From assembly GCA_914767715.1 (NCBI GenBank), contig OU612067.1, positions 23,598,162 through 23,662,161 on the forward strand: a DNA stretch of 64,000 nt. Direction: 5' to 3'. The stretch's first letter is position 1; every line of letters starts with the position of its first letter. Position numbers and translations under genes: made by a program. Of this stretch, positions 1 to 10,965 are shown piece by piece. Source of the stretch: Membranipora membranacea (taxonomy: Eukaryota > Bryozoa > Gymnolaemata > Cheilostomatida > Membraniporidae). Below the pieces are notes generated by a model. The model was not told the DNA's origin and searched no databases. It was given only the letters and a program-made list of their open reading frames with translations.

Positions 1-65
1 TCACACTGACCTTCGCTGATTTCAACATCGAGGTTCACAGCAACTGCTTCTATGATTATCTTGAG
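1..65 (+). CDS. CUB gene exon 1 of window (CUB 1, partial)
   Basis: Reads TLTFADFNIEVHSNCFYDYLE in the frame starting at base 3 (base 1 is inside a codon), ending at a GAG|GTAATC donor in phase 0. This is the middle of a CUB domain; the start lies outside the window. Confidence 0.85.
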
Positions 66-3000
66 GTAATCCATTTTATATGGTGATCTCTAGCATTAGC
101 CAAAACAATGATGTTTCAAAATCCAGTCCAGATTGTTTAGCCACAGTTTCGTTCATACTCCTCCAATCTTTACAAACACAGTGTTTCTAACAGTGTATAC
201 AAAATTACATGCATGGTAATTTCAAACATGAAATGAAAAATAAGATTGGAGACAGTTTGTGATCACATAAAACCTTCTGTATACAACACTTGGTATTGGT
301 TTGTAGGTCAGAAATGGTCAATTGGAGAGATCACCTGTATTAGGCCGATACTGTGGTAATAACACAGCGCAGACCGTCGAATCAAGTGGTAACAAAATGA
401 AGATTCAGTTCAGAAGTGACGGCAGCGTCAGCAATGGAGGATTCAGAATTACTTACACATCAGATCAAGATGCAGGTTGGTTAACACCTTTACAGTGTGC
501 TGAAGTCGTATTATAGCTTCTTTTTCAGGACTTGCCTAAACTACTTGTCACTCTATCGATGCTAACCCGGTCTTGTTACAACAGATTTATGCATACCATG
601 GAATAACCGCAAGAGCCATGTATTTCAACTTTATTTGCAGTTTGCGGAGGACTTATAAATCCATCATCAGGGGACGTTGGATACATTGTAACGCCTGGAT
701 ATCAAGAGACCATTATGCCAAATGGTGACTACAATCTCACAGGTGTGTAAAATGTGCGACAACATCTCAGCTGAGATCTACATTATCTGTGTTAGACTGA
801 GGAATGTCTCACATTTAACAGCTAACACCTTTCTTATGCATTCCAATCTATTTTTATCTCAGAGGCCCCATTTTTGTTTTGTTTGGCTAGATATGTTTAA
901 TATGAATTTTTGGCATCTTATGAATACTCAAAAATGAAATATTTGTCAACAATAAACAGCAGTCCCTTAGTCCTTATGACAAAAGTTCTGTTTTATGGTC
1001 CTATATAACCAGGTCTTACTCGAAGACTAGTAATTGTATTACATTTATCAGTGTTGTGATAAGACTGTTGCTATTTTTCTTACTCTTTGATCCGTTGGAC
1101 AGTGATTTTTCTATACAAAAGTTAATTTGATTAAAAATTCAAAAGATCTGTCTGTCATATATATATATATATATATTTGATTCATTTGCAGGCCAGTATC
1201 CCAATTTGCTGCAGTGTGAGTGGGTGATTGAAGGAGCCACTGCTTTGAACCAATCTGTCATTCTCAAATTTGAGCCAGATAGATTCAAACTTGAGCACGA
1301 TGGCGAATGCCGATACGATTTTCTGTTAGTTCACGAAGGTGAGTTTGAAACAGTGATTATCCATCTCCAAATGTCTTTTTTAAAATGATCAGGATCCACA
1401 TGACTCAAAGCTACACATCACTTGGATGGGTGGTTTTTAATCCGCATGGCAGAGTGCTAAACAATAGTTTGTGTCTTTGTAGGCATAACATCTACTGGTC
1501 GAGACGTAGGCAGATTCTGTAGTAATCTAACCAACAATGTACCCCGAGTTGTATCTGTTCCTGGTAATCAAATGTGGTTAGCCTTTGCTTCAGACGTGTC
1601 CGTTCAACACGAGGGATTCAACATCACATATCAGTTTGCACGTAAGTTCTAATTATCATCCCTCGTATCAAGTTTTTGTTTCATCCTACAAATTGTAAAT
1701 TGTAAAAGCAGGGTCTTTTTGCGTCAACTTGCAGACCTAGTATTGCTCATTTCGCCCTCATGGATGCTCTCCGCTGAGAGTTACAAATTTATAGGTGTTC
1801 ATCTAGGCTGAGTTCCCCACATAATAAGATCAGATGTTTTGGTGTTAGTATGATTTCTATTGTTTTTGTGTTTCAGCATGTGGTGGCGTCTTGCAGAGTG
1901 ACTCAGGAGTTATAACTTCACCCAATTACCCAAATAATTATGACCATGATATAGGCTGTCCCTGGGAGATCATTGCGGAGGATGGTGCTCAAATCGAGGT
2001 AGGGAGCAAAGATTTGAATGGAAAATTAACATTTTGCAAAATTGTTGTATACTTTGGAGTTGGCCCTCTTTGATTCACAGAAGCTGATATGCGTGTCTGT
2101 AATAGATTACAGTCCATGTAGACTAGTGTCTAAAAATTTACTTTGAAGTCTTGTATGTCATCCTTGATTGGCTAACCAACTATATACATATTAGGGTGCA
2201 AAGGTCATTACCTTCCTTTCATTGCTTTACCTCTGATCAAGTGACAGTGGAGCTCAGAATATCAAAGAGTCCTATCGAGATGATTTTTCATCAACGGAGT
2301 TTTTTATATTTTACCAGCATTTCAGGATTCGTTTCTTAGCTATGCTATGAGTCTGACACTAATTGATAATCACAACATCAGTTAAAAGTATCTTCCATTA
2401 TCAAATGATTCCAAAAAATAATCATGAACTGACACGTGACTCAGCTTAATTTAGGGAAGAGTATACCAATCTGTTTGTTTCCTGCGCTCACCTTTTCTTG
2501 GACATGAAACACGTGATTTCAATACATTTTTACATATCCGCTTCTTCTTACATTTTCAGCTCACGGTTGATAGTTTCAATCTAGAGAGCAGTACAAAATG
2601 TGAGTACGACTACCTAGCAATCTTTAATGGAGGCTCACATTCATCACCTCGCATAGCCACCCTGTGCCAGAGTAGCTCCGCTGGTAATCAGTACATCTCA
2701 GCAACTAACCGACTCAGACTGGAATTTGTGTCAGATTACAGCGCCAGCGGAAGCGGCTTTTCTCTCTCCTACAGAGTCAGACAACAAGGTAAGTCGTTAA
2801 CGATTTTTCGTTGGTACATCAAATCTTCTACTTGGTTTGTGTCTTTAAGGTGATGCCACTTTATGTTATTTCTTACATTGCTATTCTATGATTTAAATTT
2901 TCAAATTTAGAGCGAATCATGCCTTTTCGAAGGGCATTAGAACAAGACTTTTCCTTCTGGTGGGTGAATAATAATACACAATCGGGGTATGGAGACGCCT

Positions 3001-6000
3001 AGCTGATGTGTTGGCTCTGATTGGTTGGCGGATTGGTGGTTCACCAGTCAGAGCCAACACATCGGCATAGATGGGCCCTGGCAGGAAGTGGCTATACACG
3101 GCTTTTTGAAAGGGTACATAAATTCTAAATCGGCATCATGAGACAATCTTCAAATTTTTGTTACAGGCTGTGGAGGCGTATTTACTGATCTTGCTGGAAA
3201 CATTTCTTCACAGAACTACCCAGGAAATTATCCCCACAATGTAGAATGTTACTGGGACATTATGCTTCCTGCGGGTTATACAGTCATCATGCAGAACAAT
3301 GGTACATTTGATATTGAGTCTGGGGGTTCAACAGCAGACTGCTTCTATGATTACATTGAGTTCTTCAATGTAGACAGTGATGGAGTTGAGGTGAATATAT
3401 TTGTTAGAAAAGGATGTTTCTTGTCCTCTTCAGAATCAAATAAGTTTTTGCTGATACAAACTGAAGGGAAGCTTACAACTTGCACACCAACTTACGACTA
3501 CCTTCAGTCACACTGACATTTTTGCCGCAGAAGCCTTAATTCATTTCCAATGCATAGATGAACATGCTTTTACTGTCGGCAACCAGGGGGTCCTTCACTT
3601 AGAATGAGGGACTATGGTTATAAAGCCAAATCATCGCTGTTTTGTTTGTTCAATTAGGCTCAATTGTTCCCAAATTAATCACTGAAAAGATGAATAGTTT
3701 CATGAAGACCTCTAGCATGTCATGCTCACTCCGCAAGGAGCTTATTTGATTCTCACTGTGGCAGTTTTTAATTATAATACTCCTAGGCTGCTTATTTGCA
3801 TAGTCATCGTTTTTTTTATAGACAAGAATTGGGGACCAAAAATATTGTGGCACAACACCGCCGCCAATCCAAACTTCCTCTGGTAATCACATGAGGGTCA
3901 AGTTCAGATCAGATCCTTGGACTAACGGACAAGGATTCAATATGAAATGGACAGCTGGTGTGTAACTTATCTCGTTTCAACTTTTGACTTTTATCTGGCA
4001 CAATTACTTGCTTAGGGCACACTGATCACGTGATATACTATTGCATGTATATCTCTGATCGATAGAGAGTGAATTAATTCACTTAGTAGTAGTACCACCA
4101 CAAGGAATTTGGCGACCCGTGTTCAATTTTATTAATTAGGGGTGGGTACATGTTAGGTACTGCTACTAAATTGACTCTAACGATCAGAGATACACATGTT
4201 AATAGTGTAATCTCGATGTCAGTGTGTGCTTAGGGAGACAGCATGATTTGACAGCTTGATTCATAAACATAATGTCTGGCTAAAGTTTCATTACGTTTTA
4301 TGGTGAATGTAGCAAATGTGTCTGTTTTGTTTGGCGGTATCTCCCTGACCAAACAGAACAGAGCCATCACATTGGCTAGGTGAAAGGTGATATAAAATAG
4401 TTCAGATATGTAAAAATATCCAGCACAATGAGTGAGGCAATAGTCTGGAGTTAATCATTTGAATTCTATGACTCGTATTCAGTTAATATAGCTATAGCAT
4501 TCCCTTCTGTTACAAGATCAACTGATTTGTATCTCAAGATTAAATTGGCCCATCTGAGTATTGTTGACCTTTGTGACAATCCTAATGTTTTCCAGGTTGT
4601 GGCGGAACCTTTGACGATGAATCTGGATTAATCTTCTCTCCTGGTTATCCGAACAACTACCAGCACCATCTACTTTGTGATTACGTTATAACTGCGAGAC
4701 AAAATCAGTTTGTTGTTTTACAATTTGATGAATCAAACTTCAGAATTGAGGGTAAGTCAGTCGATAAACAATGTTGATTAAGTATTACTTTGTTGAATTT
4801 TACCAACCATAAGAGGCTCTCTTGGGAGCGCAAGTGGTGCAATTGATAGAGCATGGGTCGAGAGGTCTTGTCTTCAATCCCCGGCGGATCTTTGTTATGT
4901 CAGGAAAAGCATCCGACCCCAAATGCTCCTGTGCCCCTACAGAATCCACTCTAGACCCGTACTGAAAAAGAAACCAAACAACATTAAGGTTTCTCATATG
5001 GCATCACAGGGTTTCAAGACTATAATAAGAAGCTTTCTATGTTAAATAGATTGATCCATCTGACTTGCAGGATGGATAAATGTAGCTCATTGATAGTTTT
5101 TTTTTTTAGCTTCAAGTAATGGTCAGTATGATTCAGTCGAGATATTTGAGGGCTCAGAAAATGGAACCAGCAAGGGACCTTTCTGTGGTCTCACCGCACC
5201 AGAGCCCGTAGCTACTCGTGGCTCTATGATGATAAGATTCAAGTCAGACAGTGACACTTCGGATGATGGATGGAAGGCTACCTATGTCAAATCAGGTAAT
5301 TGTAGAGAAAAGTGCCGGTTGTCTGCTGTGACTACTCTGATCAAACTTGGAGACCATCGAGATTCATAGACACCAGGCTCACAGAAAAAAGTTATTGGAA
5401 TCAATATCAAAGTTATACATAATAGAATCAAAAGCGGTAGCCATTGTGTTGTCAAAAAAAGTAGTACTGGTAGTGTGTAGCTCCACATTTTCACGTAAAT
5501 TAAAAATATTTTCAATTTGTTATGAAGCAATTCTTAGTAAGAAAACATTGGTCTTAATGGCTAGTGTCTCATTACTTTGGCTTATCATGAAAGCATTAGG
5601 AGTTCAACTTTTTCGAAGCGGCAATGATAACACGCTCGGATAAGATGTTTTCCATTGTTACAGACTGCGGCGGTTACCTGAATGATTCATCTGGTTTATT
5701 GAAGAGCCCGACACACCCGGTTGACTATCATCATAACCTGAACTGTACCTGGTTGATTGAGGTGTCGTCTGACCAGGCTGTCAATCTGAGGCAAGTTTTA
5801 TTTACGCTGTTTGAACTATGAGCACAACAACACAAACATCGCAGTTTCTGGTTTTCTCTTTGAAGATTCCAAAGTAATGAAAAAGTTTCACATTTTAGAT
5901 TTGAGGAGTTTGATGTTGAATCAAGCGTTAATGGCAACTGCCAGTATGATTACCTAGCTGTATACGACGGTACAACTGTAGATTCGTCCAACTTGATTGG

Positions 6001-9000
6001 TCGATATTGTGGTGACGTGTTACCTGACAACGTGAAGTCTACGTCTAACACCATGACCGTTCAGTTCAAAACAGATGGTAGTGTGGCAAAGGGTGGATTC
6101 AGGGCAGTCTATCAGGAGACTCATGGTAAGATATGATGCCAGAAATATAGAGGGCTACTTATGAGACCTGCATATCTACTTGTCACATTGACATACGATT
6201 TGGGAGTTACATAACCACTTTTCAATCTTCTGTTAGAAATGCTGTTGGAGGTTCAATGAAATTGTTGATCAGAAAGATTACAAAAGTGTTTTAAAAATTC
6301 ATTGTGGCAGATTTTTTCCATGAACAACTTCATCAAATGAATCATCCCATAGCTTAAACCACTGCTGCGACACAGCCAAATATGTGTTTATTGAATTATG
6401 TATAGCTCAGAACTAATAAATTGACGCTGCTATTTCCACATTGTCACCTAATGAGCGGATAATTTGCACAAACTGGTTGTCGAAATTAGGGTATGAAATT
6501 GATTATCTACTTATCTTATCTTATCTTACTGGTGGAAATTAATGACTTCATCAGCTTGTGCGTAAGTTTCATGCCCTGATTTTGAAGATCAGTTTGTGCA
6601 AATTATTTGCCCATTAAGTGACAATTCCAGATTAAGTCTCAATTAGTTAATATGGAGCTATACAGATTTCAATGAGCACAAATTTGCCTGAGTGGCAGCA
6701 GTAGCTAAAGGGTAAATCGTTTGAGCATCAACATGTTACTGTTGTAGGCGAGGCTCAGGGATGCGGAGGTAGACTTAACAACACAAGTGGTACCATCACA
6801 CCAGTAATCGGCTCAGATAGCATGTACCTGCCAAATCTGGATTGTGTGTGGACTATAACTGTACCAGATAACAAGGTCATAGCTATTAACTTGACCCAGA
6901 TTGTTATAGAGTCTGGCAGTAGCTCTGATAGTGGATGTGAATATGATGGCCTTGAGGTGAGTTATTGTGACCAAGGATTCAGGCCATAAGCAGTGCTATA
7001 AGTGGACTCTTTTTGTTGTGGGTACTCTAACTCTAACTCTCTGGGTTTAAAGTTGTTTTGAGAAATATTTGCATTTTCTAGATCAAACTATGCAGAAATA
7101 TAGATGTGTAATAGTATGATTGATTTCTTGTCCAAAGAGACAACTTCACACTGTTTTGCGCAGAATCCAGTGTGGACTGTGTTCTAAAGATTCCCCTTCT
7201 ATTTTTTTTGTTGGAACTCAGTTCCCACCAGTTCCCACTCACTCAGAACTCATAAGTCATAAATCGAGTTGATGCTGTTGCTAACTCATCACCCAGAGAA
7301 GTTTATGCAATGTATTGTTGACTTGAAGTTTTTAAAAACAAGTGAATTTGCCATGATTGTATACATGATGTACAAGTTGCGCATGTATCTGCATACGAAG
7401 ATAAAAGTGGCATAGCATATTCCCAAGGTGACATCGTTTTTATAATTCAAAATTAGCTGAGAGATGGAATGACAGCACAAGATCAGAAGCTGACGACTAA
7501 TATATGTGGTACTTCAGCAGACAGATACTTCACCTCCTCTTCTAATATGCTCAGAGTCAGATTCTACTCAGATCCCTCCATATCTGGTTCTGGATTCAAC
7601 TTCGCCTATTCTGCTGTAGATCGTAAGTAGTGATTACTTATTTATCTGCTCAATCGATGCTGAAATTATATCTTTGGATCGGCAAATATTATCACATCTA
7701 GTTGAACATCTAGTTTTTCTGTAGTAGAGCTCATACCACCAGCACAGGGCAGCACCTGCGCTGTAAGTATTCAGTTTGTGTTAGAGAGTTAGCAGCCCTA
7801 ACTTCATATACTGGACTTGCTCTATTGGGTTTCGTTGTTCAATTTATTGACTTATATTACAGCACTATGTGGAGGAATTAGAGAGGCATCGGTCAATGCT
7901 TCTGGTACAATTCAGTCACCAAATTACCCACAAGGCCCTAGCGGTACACCTGTCAACTGTAGATGGGTTATTGGAGCACCTGTTGGTAAACAAGTAAGAC
8001 TTACTGTCACCAACATGGCCATAACTGGAGACTGTAAAGAAAATTATCTTCAGTTCAGAGATCAGCCTCTCACCACTCAGGTAAATCATTAATATGCCTT
8101 TATCTTCAAAAGTAGGAATTGAAGGCTTGAATGGAAAGACCTCAGTACATGAAAAAAGAAGAAATTTTTTGAAAATAAATAGGGTTTTTTATATTGCAGT
8201 TTCTGTTATCTATCACTGCCATGGCTAAGTTGCCGATTTGAGTTGAACAATAACTGAAATTCAATCTACTGACATATGCACTCATGTCATAATATATGTG
8301 TACATTTAGCCTTGGTTGTTTCGTAACCCCTCAATCTGTTGTATATCTTAGGTTGGCACAGGGCAGAGTATTCCTCATTGTGGAACACAACTCCCACAGT
8401 CTTTCGACTCATTCGGAAGAGAAGTGCAAGTCAACTTCAAGTATGGAGAGACCGCATCTGGATTCACAGGATTCAGGCTAGAGTATACTGTAGCAGGTAG
8501 GTTATAATGAGTTACCGATGTTCAAATTAAGGTTTCAGATTTTCCTTTGATTGACAAATGAAAACACCCAATTTTTATGACAGCGTTTTAAGCATTAGTC
8601 TAGTTATCAAATGTTGTCAATTTCAGACTGTAATCGCCTGTTCACTCAGATGGATGGTAGAATCACTAGTCCTGGATGGCCTGCTAGTTATTCTAGTAAT
8701 GTAGATTGCTATATGAACATCAGCCTGCCAGCCAATTCCAACAACAGGATAGCTATCTACTTTAATGCCTTTAGTATTGAGGCTCATGCCAACTGTGAAT
8801 ATGATTATCTAGAGGTGAGTTGCAAAGCAGGACGCTAGAGCTGTAGTATGTTATCTTCAGCCTTTTTGGAGTGGGTCATCCCCTCATGAATGATGGGAAG
8901 ATGTTTTCTAATAAGAAAATTTACAAATGGATAGTTATTACAAAAATATCATGCGAGAAATATATACCGGTATCTTAGTTGGACGATGTGTTAGCTTCGA

Positions 9001-10965
9001 TTAGCTCTGAATTCAAATCAGATAAAAGCAAAACCGTTGGCTAATCCTAGGACCATCTATTGATAGTTGATAGATTGATATTTATAGTTTTCTAAGAATT
9101 TATGAACTCATAATTGTACAGGTGTTTGATGGACCGCTAGCTATTGATAGTGCAAGAACAGGCAAGCACTGTGGCAGTAGCGTTCCAGGCCCACTGCTAT
9201 CCACCGGAACAGATATGGTGCTACATTTTGTGACTGATAGCAGCGTACATGTCGAGGGATTTGACATAACATATGTAGCGAGTCAGAGTGGATGCGGAGG
9301 AACAATAACTTCTATAACTGGAGGCTTTGCCAGTCCAACTGCCAGAGATCCTGGTAAGTTTTCACTTTCAACTTTAATTGGTGATAACGCTGCAGTGACA
9401 GTAACAGTAACATTCACTTATTGTCGTAATGTCTCACGGTCTGACTTAACTTTCAGCTAAGCTCATTGTAGAGTTGAGTCATTGCTAAGTTGAGTTGAGT
9501 CATCATTAGCTTTAGTGCGGTAAGGCTTTCTAGGTTATAGTAAAGGTCAACTAAGTAGGCTATGGTTTGCAAATTATCAGAGACTTCTAAGAGGAGTGAT
9601 CAACGGAGCAGCTAGTACAATATGCCAGACTGTCAGACTGTAACTGTCACTGTCAGACACCAAATAACAATGGTAGTAGAGTAAATGTACAAAAGAAGCA
9701 ATTCCTTGGTCATCGAATCCAGTATGGAAATGAATCCATTTCCATACTGCAAACTGTTTTTTTCCTTTCCTCTTTGGCAAATTATTATGATTATGATTAT
9801 TATGATTATGATGCCAATAGAAGTATCAAACAAAAATCCAGAGCAGACCATTTAGCAATGATTATTGTCAGACAACTCCTCACCTGTTAAACAAAGCCAG
9901 AGGTACATTGCAATATGTCGACATAACTCATCAATCACGTTGTTTGTTTTTAGCCACATGTGAATGGGTGATACAGCTACCTACCAGGCTGCGGCCAGCT
10001 CTCGTCTTCAGTGTGATGGACTTGAGACAGAATAACACAGCATGTCCAACTTCATATGTAGAAGTTAGAAATGGTGGTACATCCTCCTCCCCTCTCATGG
10101 GACGCTTCTGTAATGTGAGTATTATGACGATACTGTTCTCAGGAATATTGGCGACGCGCAATTAAGCTATGGCCTGATGTTACACTAGCTGTTTAGTTTG
10201 ACACATTTTGCTCTACTTTTTTTGCAAAAACAAAAATTGTTGTCTAGACAGGCTGTCCTGGCTGTCCAAACAATTGGTGGGTCTTATCAGTATACATTGA
10301 TGTCTGAATATTTCTATGTAATGTTGGTAATATTTGCTATTGATCTTTGCTTGTATGCTGTTATCTACTGTAGAAGTGTAATGCTGCATGACATATGTGG
10401 GTTAATGTGGGTTAAAATTGCAAGTTTTTGTCTCTGTTCGAAGACTAAAAAATAAAAGTGCCTTGAGGGCGCGGCCGCCATATTCGGCATCAAGTTGCTC
10501 TCAGTTTGTAGGCAGGTTGGAGAACACCTGAGGCGGGATTCAAACCGGAGACCTCTAAAGCTCGCTAGTCAGACAGCAGGCGCTACCAACCAACTGAGCT
10601 ACCTCCTACTACTATGTTTTTGTTTCTGTTCTGGCTTTGTCATTGGCTGGTGTCACAATTTTGATTGGCTCCCAACAGCCAATCAAATTTAAGGCCCAAA
10701 TGTTTGGCCAAATGCCCAGACTATGTGTAAATGCATCCAAGGAGCACTTTATACCAAGCACCTCCATTATGTTATAACATCTGCCTTGTTTCATTTGCAG
10801 AATGATGTCCCACAGTTGACGGGTCAAAGTAACCAGTTATACGCCAAATTTGTCACAACACAAACTCTAGATAGCGAAGCTAAGTTTATAGCTTCATATA
10901 CGTCAGCTGAACAAGGTGGTGGGACATTCCGGCAGCCCCTCATACCATTAAACATCGGCAAATAG
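1..10965 (+). CDS. Tandem-CUB-domain protein, cubilin-like (3' part of gene, 21 exons)
   Basis: Twenty-one exons join in consistent phase and encode about ten CUB domains in a row, ending at TAG (10963-10965). Each domain shows the family pattern: CGG near the start, SPNYP-like turn, C-x-W, then CEYDYLE with the acidic calcium-site residues, then GRYCG and GFxxxY. Most domains are split over two exons, with the break just after the YDYLE motif. The first domain is cut by the window edge, so the 5' part of the gene (signal peptide, other domains) lies upstream. No transmembrane segment follows the last CUB, as in cubilin, which is held at the membrane by a partner. Known relatives act as extracellular ligand-binding or endocytic receptors; that role is inferred here. 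Other tandem-CUB secreted proteins remain possible. Confidence 0.9.
307..475 (+). CDS. CUB gene exon 2 (end of CUB 1)
   Basis: The acceptor TTTGTAG precedes VRNGQLERSPVLGRYCG, and the exon carries the typical domain end FRSDGSVSNGGFRITY. Donor GCAG|GTTGGT, phase 1. Confidence 0.88.
641..742 (+). CDS. CUB gene exon 3 (start of CUB 2)
   Basis: Acceptor TTTGCAG, then VCGGLINPSSGDVGYIVTPGY. The donor ACAG|GTGTGT keeps phase 1. This domain start is longer than usual between CGG and C-x-W. Confidence 0.8.
1192..1338 (+). CDS. CUB gene exon 4 (CUB 2 core)
   Basis: Acceptor TTTGCAG. Encodes LLQCEWVIEG and GECRYDFLLVHE, the second cysteine with tryptophan and the acidic loop. Donor GAAG|GTGAGT. The upstream intron contains an AT dinucleotide run at about 1155-1177. 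Confidence 0.87.
1483..1641 (+). CDS. CUB gene exon 5 (end of CUB 2)
   Basis: Acceptor TTTGTAG. Encodes GRDVGRFCSNL and FASDVSVQHEGFNITY, the second half of a CUB domain. Donor GCAC|GTAAGT, phase 1. Confidence 0.88.
1877..1998 (+). CDS. CUB gene exon 6 (start of CUB 3)
   Basis: Acceptor TTTCAG. Encodes PCGGVLQSDSGVITSPNYP and GCPWEII, a canonical CUB start. Donor GAG|GTAGGG, phase 0. Confidence 0.9.
2560..2788 (+). CDS. CUB gene exon 7 (end of CUB 3)
   Basis: Acceptor ATTTTCAG. Encodes CEYDYLAIFNGG, then ATLCQSSS and a serine-rich GSGFSLSY end. Donor CAAG|GTAAGT, phase 1. Confidence 0.9.
3004..3063. repeat. Small inverted repeat in CUB intron 7
   Basis: Arms of about 20 bases (3004-3023 and 3044-3063, both containing TGTGTTGGCTCTGA or its complement) face each other across a 20-base loop. 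Probably a degraded fold-back element. Confidence 0.6.
3167..3390 (+). CDS. CUB gene exon 8 (start of CUB 4)
   Basis: Acceptor TTACAG. Encodes GCGGVFTDLAGNISSQNYPG, VECYWDI and DCFYDYIEFF. Donor GAG|GTGAAT, phase 0. The open frame runs on to 3516, but the homology stops at this donor. Confidence 0.87.
3822..3957 (+). CDS. CUB gene exon 9 (end of CUB 4)
   Basis: The acceptor TTTATAG precedes TRIGDQKYCGTTPPP. The exon ends with FRSDPWTNGQGFNMKW and donor GCTG|GTGTGT, phase 1. Confidence 0.87.
4018..4226. mobile_element. MITE with 9-base target duplication
   Basis: Imperfect terminal inverted repeats of about 50 bases begin CACACTGA and end TCAGTGTG. They are flanked on both sides by TGCTTAGGG (4009-4017 and 4227-4235). 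The element is non-coding and sits in CUB intron 9. A 9-base duplication is typical of Mutator-like elements; an 8-base hAT reading is also possible. Confidence 0.75.
4315..4373. repeat. Small inverted repeat in CUB intron 9
   Basis: The arms AATGTGTCTGTTTTGTTTGG (4315-4334) and its imperfect complement (4349-4373) pair around a 14-base loop. It may be related to the hairpin at 3004-3063. Confidence 0.5.
4596..4751 (+). CDS. CUB gene exon 10 (start of CUB 5)
   Basis: Acceptor TTCCAG. Encodes GCGGTFDDESGLIFSPGYP and LLCDYVI. Donor GAGG|GTAAGT, phase 1. Confidence 0.89.
4815..4990 (+). mobile_element. tRNA-derived SINE fragment
   Basis: A tRNA-like head carries an A-box-like GTGGTGCAATTGATAGAGCA (about 4834-4853) and a B-box-like GTCTTCAATCC (about 4865-4881). 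A non-tRNA body and an A-rich tail follow. It lies in CUB intron 10. The degenerate boxes mean it is not a functional tRNA. Confidence 0.6.
5110..5295 (+). CDS. CUB gene exon 11 (end of CUB 5)
   Basis: The acceptor TTTTTTTAG precedes ASSNGQYDSVEIFEG. The usual third cysteine, just before the YDY motif, is absent, although PFCGL with the fourth cysteine remains. Donor TCAG|GTAATT, phase 1. Confidence 0.87.
5664..5790 (+). CDS. CUB gene exon 12 (start of CUB 6)
   Basis: Acceptor TTACAG. Encodes DCGGYLNDSSGLLKSPTHP and LNCTWLIEV. The donor is CTGAG|GCAAGT, a GC-AG intron, ending in phase 2. Confidence 0.88.
5899..6125 (+). CDS. CUB gene exon 13 (end of CUB 6)
   Basis: The acceptor ATTTTAG supplies one base to finish an Arg codon, then FEEFDVESSVNGNCQYDYL, GRYCG and FKTDGSVAKGGFRAVY. 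Donor CATG|GTAAGA, phase 1. Confidence 0.9.
6332..6726. mobile_element. Long fold-back element (MITE) in CUB intron 13
   Basis: Two imperfect arms of about 170-190 bases are inverted copies of each other. For example CATTGTCACCTAATGAG near 6437 matches the complement of the stretch ending near 6633. TTATC repeats lie near the centre (about 6515-6535). No ORF and no clear target duplication. Confidence 0.65.
6748..6956 (+). CDS. CUB gene exon 14 (start of CUB 7)
   Basis: Acceptor TTGTAG. Encodes GEAQGCGGRLNNTSGTITP, LDCVWTI and GCEYDGLE. Donor GAG|GTGAGT, phase 0. Confidence 0.89.
7457..7622 (+). CDS. CUB gene exon 15 (end of CUB 7)
   Basis: The acceptor AAAATTAG at 7455-7456 gives LRDGMTAQDQKLTTNICG, which aligns with the usual V-x-DG...CG of the family. 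A later AG would lose the LRDG. Donor GATC|GTAAGT, phase 1. The polypyrimidine tract is weak. Confidence 0.82.
7863..8080 (+). CDS. CUB gene exon 16 (start of CUB 8)
   Basis: Acceptor ATTACAG. Joined directly to exon 15 it reads PLCGGIREASVNASGTIQSP, then VNCRWVI and DCKENYLQFRD. Donor CAG|GTAAAT, phase 0. The YDY of the acidic loop is replaced by KENY. Confidence 0.88.
8352..8496 (+). CDS. CUB gene exon 17 (end of CUB 8)
   Basis: Acceptor ATCTTAG. Encodes VGTGQSIPHCGTQLPQ and GFTGFRLEY. Donor GCAG|GTAGGT, phase 1. Confidence 0.87.
8627..8814 (+). CDS. CUB gene exon 18 (start of CUB 9)
   Basis: Acceptor ATTTCAG. Encodes DCNRLFTQMDGRITSPGWP, VDCYMNI and NCEYDYLE. Donor GAG|GTGAGT, phase 0. 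Confidence 0.9.
9122..9353 (+). CDS. CUB gene exon 19 (end of CUB 9, start of CUB 10)
   Basis: Acceptor TTGTACAG. Encodes VFDGPLAIDSARTGKHCG and GFDITY, then runs straight into GCGGTITSITGGFASP of the next domain. Here one exon spans a domain boundary, unlike the others. Donor CCTG|GTAAGT. Confidence 0.88.
9778..9812. repeat. TATGAT/TTATGA microsatellite
   Basis: A short run of ATTATGATTATGATTATTAT units in CUB intron 19. A sister run lies at about 12050-12073. Confidence 0.7.
9954..10114 (+). CDS. CUB gene exon 20 (CUB 10 core)
   Basis: Acceptor TTTTTAG. Encodes ATCEWVIQLPTRLRP and CPTSYVEVRNGG, then GRFCN. Donor AAT|GTGAGT, phase 0. Confidence 0.87.
10470..10615 (-). mobile_element. tRNA-derived SINE, minus orientation, in CUB intron 20
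   Basis: On the minus strand GGTAGCTCAGTTGGTTGGTA (A box, about 10602-10583) and GGTTTGAATCC (B box, 10546-10536) are properly spaced as in a tRNA. The body continues towards 10470. No intact cloverleaf is seen. Confidence 0.7.
10801..10965 (+). CDS. CUB gene exon 21 (last exon, stop TAG)
   Basis: The acceptor ATTTGCAG precedes NDVPQLTGQSNQLYAKF and AKFIASYTSAEQGGG, the degenerate end of CUB 10. A 16-residue tail and a TAG follow. No membrane anchor is seen. Confidence 0.85.
   Translation, partial: NDVPQLTGQSNQLYAKFVTTQTLDSEAKFIASYTSAEQGGGTFRQPLIPLNIGK

Noticed and set aside
1155-1177. AT run as a promoter element
   Set aside because: It lies inside an intron just before an acceptor; a simple dinucleotide repeat is enough to explain it.
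7730-7762. A micro-exon (LELIPPAQGSTCA) between CUB exons 15 and 16
   Set aside because: It has plausible splice sites but its phase does not fit; joining exon 15 directly to exon 16 keeps the frame and gives a normal CUB start.
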